Origin: Chloroflexota bacterium | GTDB lineage: Bacteria > Chloroflexota > Dehalococcoidia > UBA1151 | DNA: 9,646 bases | NCBI GenBank assembly: GCA_022561735.1 | Contig: JADFQR010000029.1 | Location: 1-9,646, forward strand | Direction: 5' to 3' | Part shown: piece by piece, positions 1-6,349 of the stretch | Position numbering within the stretch: position 1 is the stretch's first letter | Layout of the letters: every line of letters begins with the position of its first letter | Program-made: the position numbers and the translations under genes | Notes under the pieces: model-generated | What the model was told of the DNA's origin: nothing | The model's database searches: none | Seen by the model: only the letters and a program-made list of their open reading frames with translations

Positions 1-34
1 ATTTCCCCGCCGAAAGCACACATTTTTGGCCATT

Positions 35-115
35 ATGCCCGGGATGACATATCAAACGTGGGCGATGGGGTAATGGCGTTGATGTACTGGGCGGTCTCTC
101 CCGTCATCCGGGCAT
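35..115. repeat. Imperfect inverted repeat, 14/13 nt arms
   Basis: The left arm at 35-48 (ATGCCCGGGATGAC) is the reverse complement of the right arm at 103-115 (GTCATCCGGGCAT), apart from one extra G in the left arm. About 54 nt separate the arms. The structure could be a small dispersed palindromic element or the remains of one; no flanking target duplication is apparent. Confidence 0.55.
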
Positions 116-122
116 ATATGCC

Positions 123-146
123 CATCCCGAGCGAAGCCGAGGGACC
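123..146 (+). repeat. Short intergenic dispersed-repeat-like motif
   Basis: The motif reads CATCCCGAGCGAAGCCGAGG followed by GACC, with TCCC and GGGA as short complementary ends. From memory, near-identical strings ('catcccgagcgaag(t/c)cgaggga') recur in intergenic regions of many environmental bacterial genomes. Only one clear copy is in the window, so its repeat status is recalled rather than demonstrated here. Confidence 0.35.
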
Positions 147-229
147 TTCACCAACAGAGTTGACCTTCGAACCAGGCTGGCGAACCGGGCTGGAAAGGAC
201 GAATTCAACCGTCTGGGGCCGCCAGCACA

Positions 230-1078
230 CTACTCGTGATACCCCTTGTAGCCCTCTGGCGTTGACGGGCCGTGCTCATGCCCCGGGGTGATGCCGTCGC
301 GCTCCGCCGCCGCCTCGGCGCTGCCCTCTGGCACCCAGCCGAGCACATCGGCTCCGTGCTCGATCTCCCGCCATCGCCACCTGTTGTTTGAGATAGCGTT
401 AAAAGCGTCATACATCAGGTCGTCCGGCGCGCTGATACAGCGGTCGATCATGTCGATAGCGTCCATCTGGTCCAGGAAGCCCGGCCAGATACCGCGAACG
501 TGAGGACGATTCTCCTCCAGTACCCCGCCGAGCTTGATGACCATAGAAGAGATGCCGTGCAGGTCGGCGTAAAGCCTCCCGATGTGCTCCCCGTACAACT
601 TCGCGACACCGTACGGGTTGTTCGGGTAAGGCCCGTCCTCGATCGTGATCATTCGCCACTCGGTCGGGAAATCCGGGTCGTCCTCCCGCATGTTTGCCAG
701 CTTCCAGTAAGGCTGATTGCGGTCAAACATGTACCCCAGTTGCGTGTTGCCGGAGCTCATGAACACCACGCGCTTCACCCCGGCCTCCCGCGCCGCCTCG
801 TACACATTCAGCGTCCCCCGCATCGTGATCGCCATCGTCGGCTCCCACAACTCCGTCAATCCGGCCGTTGCCGCCGCCAGGTGGAGTACCGTGTGCACAC
901 CCTCGAACGCTGGCTTGATGGCCTCAGCGTCGGTGATGTCCGCCTGCAGGCTCGGAATCGTGTCAACATGCCGGCGTGCAAGCCCGGTCAAATCGAACTT
1001 GTCGCCGAGGTGTTCGATCACGAGCCCGCCGATCAAGCCGCTCGCGCCGGTTATCAGGACTTTTTTCTTGTCAGCCAA
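230..1078 (-). CDS. NAD-dependent epimerase/dehydratase, uronate-dehydrogenase-like
   Basis: This is a 282-aa extended short-chain dehydrogenase, presumably a cytosolic NAD(P)-dependent oxidoreductase or epimerase acting on a sugar or sugar acid. An N-terminal Rossmann motif GASGLIG sits at residues 11-17. There is an acidic stretch ADITD near residues 46-50, a core Ser pair at 108-109 (FMSSGN) and the catalytic YGVAK (Tyr156, Lys160). The C-terminal segment FNAISNNRWRWREIEHGADV and the following GWVP resemble uronate dehydrogenases, which oxidise uronic acids to aldarolactones, but the substrate cannot be read from sequence. The frame is open to 1162, but TTG at 1078-1076 is preferred: GGAG lies 8 nt upstream and the Rossmann strand starts directly after it. 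The gene diverges from the ThDP enzyme gene across a repeat-bearing spacer. Family assignment is confident; function is not. Confidence 0.85.
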   Translation of the reverse strand: MADKKKVLITGASGLIGGLVIEHLGDKFDLTGLARRHVDTIPSLQADITDAEAIKPAFEGVHTVLHLAAATAGLTELWEPTMAITMRGTLNVYEAAREAGVKRVVFMSSGNTQLGYMFDRNQPYWKLANMREDDPDFPTEWRMITIEDGPYPNNPYGVAKLYGEHIGRLYADLHGISSMVIKLGGVLEENRPHVRGIWPGFLDQMDAIDMIDRCISAPDDLMYDAFNAISNNRWRWREIEHGADVLGWVPEGSAEAAAERDGITPGHEHGPSTPEGYKGYHE

Positions 1079-1086
1079 TGCTGGTC

Positions 1087-1090
1087 TCCG
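1087..1090 (-). promoter_or_regulatory. Ribosome binding site deciding a TTG start
   Basis: On the minus strand GGAG lies 8 nt before TTG (1078-1076). No comparable site precedes the upstream ATG at 1162, so the TTG is taken as the epimerase start. Confidence 0.6.
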
Positions 1091-1168
1091 TTCATGCAAT
1101 GTTCGAGGGTGGCCGGTAGGGTAGGGCGCGGCGCCGGCGGTTTCAAGGACGGAGGGGCGCATGCCGAT

Positions 1169-1226
1169 GGTCCTTCGAGAGCCTCAGGACGCTTGAGCGA
1201 GGGCCTTGGGACGCTTGTGCGAGGGC
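1169..1226 (+). repeat. 58-bp direct repeat, copy 1
   Basis: The copy begins GGTCCTTCGAGAGCCTCAGG and contains two degenerate sub-units of the form GGACGCTTGNGCGAGGGC. It matches copy 2 at 1293-1350 at 52 of 58 positions; the first 27 bases are identical. The core CCTTCGAGAGCCTCAGGACG recalls a widespread environmental-genome intergenic motif (ccttcgacaggctcaggacg). That link is from memory. Confidence 0.8.
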
Positions 1227-1239
1227 TTTATGTCGCTGA

Positions 1240-1268
1240 TTGAAAGCGGAGACTTCGACAAATGTAGG
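1240..1268 (+). promoter_or_regulatory. Weak candidate promoter between repeat copies
   Basis: TTGAAA at 1240-1245 matches a sigma-70 -35 box at 5 of 6 bases. It is followed after 17 nt by TGTAGG (1263-1268), a poor -10 (3 of 6). It lies in the spacer between the two direct repeats and would drive the ThDP enzyme gene with a leader of roughly 140 nt. This is a guess from pattern only. Confidence 0.2.
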
Positions 1269-1292
1269 GACGGATTGGTATCCGCCCGCCGG

Positions 1293-1350
1293 GGTCCTTC
1301 GAGAGCCTCAGGACGCTTGTGCGAGGGCCTCAGGACGCTTGGGCGAGAAC
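1293..1350 (+). repeat. 58-bp direct repeat, copy 2
   Basis: This is the second copy of the element at 1169-1226, starting 124 nt downstream in the same orientation, with six differences all in the second half. A further partial CTCAGGACGCG follows at about 1350-1360, giving five occurrences of the GGACGC core in under 200 bp. Confidence 0.8.
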
Positions 1351-1404
1351 TCAGGACGCGGTCGAGAACCGCGGGGCGCTCAGGCTAGAGGATCAGGAAA
1401 CGTC

Positions 1405-1413
1405 AAGGGGGTG
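1405..1413 (+). promoter_or_regulatory. Strong ribosome binding site deciding a TTG start
   Basis: AAGGGGGTG nearly matches the anti-Shine-Dalgarno complement. Its G-run ends 6 nt before TTG at 1418 but 15 nt before the in-frame ATG at 1427. TTG is therefore preferred as the start. Confidence 0.6.
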
Positions 1414-1417
1414 ACGA

Positions 1418-3055
1418 TTGACCGAAATGACCGGCGGACATGCTGTCGTGCAGCAGCTCGTGGCGGAGGGCGTGGACACCGTGTTCGCCGTCCCCGGCAT
1501 GCAGGTCATGCACATCTATGACGGCTTTCTTGAAGCGCCGGGCATCAACCTGATCACATGCCGCCACGAGCAGACGGCCGTATTTGCCGCAGATGGCTAC
1601 GCCCGCACCCGCGGCGTGCCCGGTGTGGCGCTCATCGTGCCCGGACCCGGTGCGTACAACGCAGGCGCAGCGATGGCGACCGCGATGGCCGGAAACTCGC
1701 CGGTGCTGCTCATCTCGGGCCAGATCGCCAGCCATGAACTGTATGGCGGCCGTGGCTCGCTCCACGAGATCAACGACCAGCTTGAGTTCATGGCCCCGGT
1801 GACCAAATGGCGGCAGCGGACCGGGTCAGCAGACGAGATCCCGGGACTGATCCACGAAGCGTTCAGGCAGCTCAAGACCGGGCGTCCGCAGCCGGTCGAG
1901 GTCGAGGTCCCGCACGACTTTCTCGCCGAAAGACAGGACTTCGAAATCATCGGGCGCGAGGAGTACCCACGCCCGGACGTTCCAGCGGACCACGTATCCA
2001 GCGCAGCGGACATACTGGCGGAGGCGACGCGCCCGCTCATCTGGGTCGGTGACGGCGTAGTGAGGGCCGGCGCATCCGGCGAACTGGAGCGGATGGCCAC
2101 CGCGCTCGGCGCGCCGGTCCTGCACAGCCGTGACGCCCAGGGCGCGCTGCCGGACCCTCACCCCCTGGCCTTTGAAGTCCCATCGCCGGGCTACGGAGAT
2201 CCGGCCACCGAGGACCTGCTACGGGCCGCGGACGTGATACTGGTCGTGGGCAGCCGATTCGCCCGCTCAGAGACGTCACGATGGGACCTTTCGGCGGATC
2301 AGCGGCTCTTGCATATCGACATCGACCCCGCCATCCCGGGTGAGTCGTACAACCCTGTCGTGTCGATCGTGGGAGACGCCCGCGTCGCGCTTGCCGCGCT
2401 CAACAGCGCCCTTGAAACACGCGCGTTCAACTCCGGATGGGACCCGGATATGCTGGCGGAGGTTCATGGCCGGCGCAGGACATTGTTGAGGCTTAAATAT
2501 CCCGAGCAGGTGCGGGCGTTCGAGAAACTCCGCTACCTTCTGCCTGACAACACCGTCATCGTTGGCGGCGTGACCGTGGGAAGCCGGTGGATGGGCTCTG
2601 CATTTGACATCCTGCAGCCCGGCACCCTCACATCCGCCTCCTACATGACCACCCTCGGCTACGCCTTCCCGCTCGCCCTGGGTGTGAAGGCCGGAAGCCC
2701 GGACCGGCCGGTGATAGCGCTGTGCGGTGACGGCGGGTTCTCGTACGCGATCGGCGACCTCGCAACCGCGGTGCAGCACCGCATCAATCTCGTCATCGTC
2801 CTGTTCAACAACGGAAAGTACGGCGCATCGCAGAACGACCAGATGCACGGCCGTTTTGGCGGACGCGTCATCGGGACCGACCTCGTCAACCCGGACTTCG
2901 TCGGACTCGCAGAATCGTTCGGGGTCGTGGGCGTCCGGGTCAATAAGCTGCACGATCTCCCGGCTGCCATTTCTGATGCGACAGCCGCCGGACAGCCCGT
3001 CCTTATCGACGTGGTCGGAGATGCCATGCGGGCGCTGGACCATGTTGACATCTGA
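1418..3055 (+). CDS. ThDP-dependent enzyme, acetolactate synthase-like
   Basis: This 545-aa protein belongs to the acetolactate synthase/benzoylformate decarboxylase superfamily, which decarboxylates or ligates 2-oxo acids with thiamine diphosphate (ThDP). The N-terminal PYR domain (about 1-170) carries the catalytic glutamate Glu51 in RHEQTAVFAADGYART, then PGPGAYNA. A central Rossmann-like domain spans about 190-330. The C-terminal PP domain has the ThDP/Mg motif GDG at 437-439 with paired Asn 464-465 about 25 residues later. Length fits the catalytic subunit of acetolactate synthase, but no regulatory small subunit (ilvN/ilvH) is adjacent and ilvC is absent. A catabolic relative is therefore as likely as biosynthetic IlvB, and the substrate cannot be assigned. 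It is followed by a co-directional flavin disulfide reductase after 130 nt. The start is TTG at 1418; ATG at 1427 is the alternative. Confidence 0.9.
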   Translation: MTEMTGGHAVVQQLVAEGVDTVFAVPGMQVMHIYDGFLEAPGINLITCRHEQTAVFAADGYARTRGVPGVALIVPGPGAYNAGAAMATAMAGNSPVLLISGQIASHELYGGRGSLHEINDQLEFMAPVTKWRQRTGSADEIPGLIHEAFRQLKTGRPQPVEVEVPHDFLAERQDFEIIGREEYPRPDVPADHVSSAADILAEATRPLIWVGDGVVRAGASGELERMATALGAPVLHSRDAQGALPDPHPLAFEVPSPGYGDPATEDLLRAADVILVVGSRFARSETSRWDLSADQRLLHIDIDPAIPGESYNPVVSIVGDARVALAALNSALETRAFNSGWDPDMLAEVHGRRRTLLRLKYPEQVRAFEKLRYLLPDNTVIVGGVTVGSRWMGSAFDILQPGTLTSASYMTTLGYAFPLALGVKAGSPDRPVIALCGDGGFSYAIGDLATAVQHRINLVIVLFNNGKYGASQNDQMHGRFGGRVIGTDLVNPDFVGLAESFGVVGVRVNKLHDLPAAISDATAAGQPVLIDVVGDAMRALDHVDI

Positions 3056-3139
3056 AACCGGCCGCACCTGAAAAACCGGACCGGCATCGGAATTACACGG
3101 GATAGCGACGCAGAAACGCGCATCCGCGCTTCCGGCCCC

Positions 3140-3156
3140 GCTTCTCGGGGAGAAGC
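3140..3156 (+). other. Small hairpin upstream of the flavoprotein gene
   Basis: GCTTCTC (3140-3146) and GAGAAGC (3150-3156) pair perfectly around a GGG loop. A competing pairing CCCCG/CGGGG (3136-3140 with 3146-3150) overlaps it. No T-run follows, so it is a poor terminator. It ends 16 nt before the ribosome binding site and might affect translation of the next gene. Confidence 0.35.
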
Positions 3157-3172
3157 ACCAGCGCCATCACAC

Positions 3173-3178
3173 AAGGGG
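3173..3178 (+). promoter_or_regulatory. Ribosome binding site for a GTG start
   Basis: AAGGGG ends 7 nt before GTG at 3186. The following residues begin directly with the FAD-binding strand (KNYDLLIIGSG), so the start is well supported. Confidence 0.65.
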
Positions 3179-3185
3179 ACTCTCT

Positions 3186-4550
3186 GTGAAGAACTACGAC
3201 CTGTTGATAATCGGTTCCGGATCCTCCGGCACACTTCCGGAAGCGGCGATTAACCGCGGCGAGACCGTGGCGGTCGTGGAGCCCAACAGCTGGGGCGGCA
3301 CCTGCGTGAACGTCGGCTGTATACCGTCCAAGATGCTCATCTACGCGGCGGAGGCCGCTGATGCCGTTAATCACGGCGACTACTACGGCATCAAGGCCCA
3401 TATCGATCACATCGACTGGAGCCGGGTCGTCGGGCGGGTTAACGAAAAACTTTCGCCGATGTGGGACGGCATCACCGCCTGGTATCACGATTACGATGGC
3501 CTGACCCCGTACGATGGCGCCGCACGTTTCATCAGCGACCGGGTTGTCGAGGTCAACGGGGAGCAGATAACCGGGGACAAGATCGTCATCGCGGCCGGAA
3601 GCCGGCCCTTCATCCCGCCGATCCCCGGGCTCAGCGGCGTCCCGTACCTGACCTCTAACGAGGCGCTCTACCTGGACAAACAGCCGGAGAGCCTGGTCGT
3701 CATTGGCGGCGGGTACATCGGCGCCGAGCTTGGCCACTACTTCAGTGCGCTGGGCACGGAGTTGACCATCATCGACATGGCCCCCGAGATGCTGATGATC
3801 GAAGACTCGGAGGTGCGGGCCAGGTTCACGGAGGCGTTCAGGGCGAAGTCGAACACGAGACTGGTGATGGGCGCTGCCGTGAAGTCGGTTAGCGGAGACG
3901 AAAACGGCGTGACGGTGACGCTGGAAGTTGACGGCAAAGAGCAGACGGTTTCGGCTGAGAAAATCCTGATCGCCACGGGACGCCGCCCGAACACCGACAT
4001 TCTCGGCATGGATCAGACCGGGATTCAGTGCGACACGATTCATCGCATCACGGTCAACGAGCACATGGAAACGAACGTAGATAACATCTGGGCGCTGGGC
4101 GATATCACAGACACGCCCCCGCTCAAGCACGTCGCCAACATGGAGGCCCGGATCGTCCGGCACAACCTGTGGGCCAACGGAAATGAGCGGATGTCCGCTG
4201 ACTACCACGGCATCCCGCACGCCGTGTTCTCGTCTCCCCAGGTCGGCTCGGTCGGACTGACAGAGGACCAGTTGAAGGACGAGGGCGTTTCGTACACGGC
4301 CATCACCCGCAGTTACGGCTCCACTGCGTGGGGGTGGGCGATTGGCGACGAGGATAGCTTCGCTAAACTCCTGGTGGGCGAGGATCGCAAGATCCTGGGA
4401 GCCCACATCGTGGGCCCCTCCGCCTCCATACTCGTCCAGGAGTTCGCCACGCCGATGCGCCTCGGGCTAACCGTGGACCAGATGAAGGAAGCTATCTACA
4501 TCCACCCGGCGGCAAGCGAGTTGATAGAAAACACCTTCCTGGACGCATAA
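3186..4550 (+). CDS. Flavin disulfide reductase, mycothione reductase-like
   Basis: This 454-aa class I pyridine nucleotide-disulfide oxidoreductase should be a cytosolic FAD homodimer passing electrons between NAD(P)H and a disulfide. Visible parts are the FAD motif GSGSSG (10-15), the redox-active pair Cys40/Cys45 in GGTCVNVGCIPSK, the NAD(P) motif GGGYIGAE (174-181), ATGRRPN (263-269), a second FAD contact near ALGDI, and a C-terminal dimerisation domain with His440 and Glu445 (HPAASE). Several stretches (YGIKAHIDHIDWSRVVGRV, LKHVANMEARIVRHNL, AWGWAIGDEDSFAKLL) recall actinobacterial mycothione reductase more than dihydrolipoamide dehydrogenase or mercuric reductase. No mycothiol-synthesis or 2-oxoacid dehydrogenase E2 gene is in the window. 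It follows the ThDP gene by 130 nt in the same direction. The substrate disulfide is unknown, so no gene symbol is given. Confidence 0.88.
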   Translation: MKNYDLLIIGSGSSGTLPEAAINRGETVAVVEPNSWGGTCVNVGCIPSKMLIYAAEAADAVNHGDYYGIKAHIDHIDWSRVVGRVNEKLSPMWDGITAWYHDYDGLTPYDGAARFISDRVVEVNGEQITGDKIVIAAGSRPFIPPIPGLSGVPYLTSNEALYLDKQPESLVVIGGGYIGAELGHYFSALGTELTIIDMAPEMLMIEDSEVRARFTEAFRAKSNTRLVMGAAVKSVSGDENGVTVTLEVDGKEQTVSAEKILIATGRRPNTDILGMDQTGIQCDTIHRITVNEHMETNVDNIWALGDITDTPPLKHVANMEARIVRHNLWANGNERMSADYHGIPHAVFSSPQVGSVGLTEDQLKDEGVSYTAITRSYGSTAWGWAIGDEDSFAKLLVGEDRKILGAHIVGPSASILVQEFATPMRLGLTVDQMKEAIYIHPAASELIENTFLDA

Positions 4551-4561
4551 GGGCCTGGCAT

Positions 4562-4576
4562 CCCCGCGTTCCGGGG
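4562..4576 (+). terminator. Weak hairpin after the flavoprotein gene
   Basis: CCCCG (4562-4566) pairs with CGGGG (4572-4576) around a five-base loop, 11 nt after the stop codon. There is no T-tract, so it is a weak candidate for transcript end processing rather than a convincing intrinsic terminator. Confidence 0.3.
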
Positions 4577-4634
4577 CCTCAAAGGACCGCGTCCCGACCA
4601 ACTCGCATGAGCAGGCGATACCTCATACAACGAG

Positions 4635-4706
4635 AGTCTCAGGGGGCGGAATGCCACGCTTCCTGAGACTTTCAACGTACACCCCTCAAGGGTTCGCTCC
4701 GCCCCC
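4635..4706 (+). promoter_or_regulatory. Structured leader with interlocking pairings
   Basis: Two perfect 9-bp pairings interlock here. AGTCTCAGG (4635-4643) pairs with CCTGAGACT (4662-4670). GGGGGCGGA (4642-4650) pairs with TCCGCCCCC (4698-4706). The order A-B-A'-B' means they either form an H-type pseudoknot, if A is shortened by two pairs, or compete as alternative folds. A small ACCC/GGGT hairpin (4681-4693) lies in the last loop. The region sits 139 nt before the GTG of the M20 gene. It could be a cis-regulatory RNA, a DNA-level palindrome, or chance in GC-rich sequence; it matches no riboswitch class I recognise. Confidence 0.4.
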
Positions 4707-4831
4707 CGTACTCCCTGATCCTTGACCGGCCATAACATGTGCCCACCGGCCAAAGGTCGGACCCGGCCTGCTCCCGAGCTGTGTTGTCGACGCAGGAAAT
4801 GGCGGGCCGATGTCTGGCGATGGCGATACAT

Positions 4832-4837
4832 AAGGAG
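4832..4837 (+). promoter_or_regulatory. Ribosome binding site deciding a GTG start
   Basis: AAGGAG ends 7 nt before GTG at 4845. The frame is open further upstream (an ATG-like start could be drawn near 4722), but the extra 41 residues are Arg/Cys/Pro-rich and unlike the family, so 4845 is chosen. Confidence 0.8.
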
Positions 4838-4844
4838 TAACAGC

Positions 4845-6173
4845 GTGGACACCGATCTACAGAAGGCGCTTGACGCGCTCTCGCGCGATGACGTCATCAA
4901 GCTGACGCGCGACGTCATAGACATCCCCAGTCCGATGGGCGGCGAGAAGGCTCTAGCCGATTTCCTGGCTGTCCGATTCAGGGAGCTGGGCGTCGATGTC
5001 ATGGTGCAGGAAGTCGAACCCGGCCGTCCCAACGTGATCGCGACCTATAAGGGCACGGGCGGTGGTGCGTCACTCATGCTGTTCGGCCACATGGACACGA
5101 CCTGGGCCGGTGATGAGGAGGGTGTTCGTGAGCTGGGCCCGGGATACCAGCCGTCCTCGTACATGGAAGGCGACTGGATCTACGGCGCGGGCGCATACAA
5201 CATGAAGAGCGGCCTCGCCTCGGCGATCGCAGCGTTCGAGGCGATCGTACGGTCCGGGGTCAGGCTGGCTGGAGACCTGATCATGGCCTGCGTCGTTGGC
5301 GAGACCTGCCACACGCAAATCGGCCGCTACCAGGGCGCACGTTATCGAGGTTGCGGCGTCGGCGCGAGCTTCATGGTCGGCAACGGCGTTTCAGCGGATA
5401 TGGCGGTCTGCCCGGAGCCCACGTCCGGCCGAGTTTCCATAGCGTCCGGCGGCTATGTTTACTTTGAGATCAAGATCACCGGCAATCCGGGCGCGACCTA
5501 CGCGCGGGGCGGCGACGAGATTCAGGTGAAACCCGCTGTAGACGCAATAGAGAAATCCCAGCACATCCTGGCCGCGATCAGGGACTGGGCGCCCGGGTAC
5601 AAGCAAGCTCACCTTTACCGCGGGCAGGAAGCGACCAATGTAGCTGTCGTCGCCATGGAGGCCGGCCACCCGTGGCGACCCACCAAGCTCGCACCGTTCT
5701 CGCGGATCTACCTGGAGGTCGACACCGTGCCGGGCCAGCGCGTGATAGATGTCGTGCGAGAAGTCGAAGCGCTGATGGAAGACTGCCGTACCAGGGACCC
5801 TGAACTTGACCTTGACCTGAAGGTTATCCAGACTCCGGACGGCGCGGAAGTTGCTGAGGACGAGTACGTCGTGGGCGCTATGTCGCGCGCCCATAGCGCG
5901 GTCCACGGAAACGCACCAGAGGTGACGTTTGACTCATGGGTCGCAGACACCGCGACGATGATCCGCGCCGGCATACCGGCGATCTGTTACGGGCCGGCCG
6001 GCCGCTCGGCATTCGGCGGTTCGGGCTACTACCCGGTCGAGGGCGAGCACGCCAACGCAGACGACCTCTACAAGGGCTCGCAGGTCTACATCCACCTCGC
6101 GCTTGAGGCCTGCAACCTGCCCCGGGAACAACTGCGGGAACACCGGGAACAACCGGCCCGGCGCGCGCTCTAG
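4845..6173 (+). CDS. M20-family metallohydrolase with altered metal-site residue
   Basis: This 442-aa protein has the M20 (ArgE/DapE/carboxypeptidase G2) fold, a family of cytosolic di-zinc amidohydrolases acting on peptides or N-acyl amino acids. The metal site can be followed through GHMDTT (His82, Asp84), GAGAYNMKSG (residue 119), GETCHTQIG (Glu153), PEPT (Glu191) and GEHANADD (His402). At 119 the usual bridging aspartate of GxGxxDMKG is Asn (codon AAC), and the usual paired Glu-Glu is a single Glu followed by Thr-Cys. From memory, an M20 subgroup with NMK and GE-type motifs exists, so this may be a subfamily trait. The segment around 210-330 fits the dimerisation domain. The C-terminus ends in a Glu/Arg-rich tail (REQLREHREQPARRAL) encoded by three GGGAACA repeats. 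The substrate is unknown. It is third in the plus-strand series, 294 nt after the flavoprotein gene. Confidence 0.85.
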   Translation: MDTDLQKALDALSRDDVIKLTRDVIDIPSPMGGEKALADFLAVRFRELGVDVMVQEVEPGRPNVIATYKGTGGGASLMLFGHMDTTWAGDEEGVRELGPGYQPSSYMEGDWIYGAGAYNMKSGLASAIAAFEAIVRSGVRLAGDLIMACVVGETCHTQIGRYQGARYRGCGVGASFMVGNGVSADMAVCPEPTSGRVSIASGGYVYFEIKITGNPGATYARGGDEIQVKPAVDAIEKSQHILAAIRDWAPGYKQAHLYRGQEATNVAVVAMEAGHPWRPTKLAPFSRIYLEVDTVPGQRVIDVVREVEALMEDCRTRDPELDLDLKVIQTPDGAEVAEDEYVVGAMSRAHSAVHGNAPEVTFDSWVADTATMIRAGIPAICYGPAGRSAFGGSGYYPVEGEHANADDLYKGSQVYIHLALEACNLPREQLREHREQPARRAL

Positions 6174-6196
6174 CGTGACCGGAGACGGCGTCCGGC

Positions 6197-6210
6197 GCTC
6201 CTGGCGGAGC
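6197..6210 (+). terminator. Weak hairpin after the M20 gene
   Basis: GCTCC and GGAGC pair around a TGGC loop, 23 nt after the stop codon. An alternative CTGGC/GCCAG pairing overlaps. No T-run follows, so support as a terminator is low. Confidence 0.25.
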
Positions 6211-6302
6211 CAGTAATGGCGGACCGCGCTGAACAGGCGGACGCGCCCCCGCAACGTTAAGCGAACGGCCCATGCGCTGAACCTGCCCCGGCACAGCCCG
6301 TG

Positions 6303-6342
6303 CGTTGAGCCCGTCCTGAGTGAGCCCGTCGCAGGATGAACG
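6303..6342. repeat. REP-like imperfect palindrome
   Basis: CGTT (6303-6306) and TCCTG (6314-6318) pair with CAGGA (6332-6336) and AACG (6339-6342). GAGCCCGTC occurs twice (6307-6315, 6322-6330). The composition and order recall a dispersed environmental-genome element read as cgttcatccttcgacaagct in the opposite orientation, and share TCCTGAG/CTCAGGA with the repeats at 1169-1350. Membership in one dispersed family is inferred. Confidence 0.45.
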
Positions 6343-6349
6343 AGTGCTC

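Larger units (their letters stand above)
1..229. other. Left-edge stretch without a gene
   Basis: No convincing coding frame is present: the short open frames here have low-complexity, unrecognisable translations and no ribosome binding site. The stretch contains an inverted repeat (35-115) and a dispersed-repeat-like motif (123-146), listed separately. It lies downstream of the minus-strand epimerase gene, so it would be the 3' region of that transcript. I see no T-tract terminator for that gene. Confidence 0.6.
1079..1417. other. Divergent intergenic region with repeats
   Basis: This is a 339-bp spacer between the minus-strand epimerase and the plus-strand ThDP enzyme. It should carry promoters for both. 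It is dominated by two 58-bp direct repeats and a partial third motif near 1351. Short open frames over the repeats translate to repetitive, non-protein-like sequence and are not called as genes. Confidence 0.6.

Noticed and set aside
500..1243. Plus-strand open frame over the epimerase gene.
   Set aside because: It is antisense to a Rossmann-fold protein with intact catalytic motifs, and its product is Arg/Pro-rich and unrecognisable.
1169..1350. CRISPR array.
   Set aside because: There are only two full copies, the repeats are 58 bp with internal sub-repeats, spacers are not uniform and no cas gene is present.
2276..3067. Antisense open frame over the ThDP enzyme's C-terminal half.
   Set aside because: The sense strand carries clear ThDP motifs; the antisense product has no family features.
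3093..4406. A long open frame antisense to the flavoprotein gene (437 codons).
   Set aside because: It mirrors a well-supported gene in GC-rich DNA, has no recognisable domain and no ribosome binding site; it is a composition shadow.
4845..6173. A pseudogene call for the M20 protein because of the Asn119 change.
   Set aside because: The frame is intact at full length with a good ribosome binding site, and the other metal-site residues are present; a subfamily difference is more likely.
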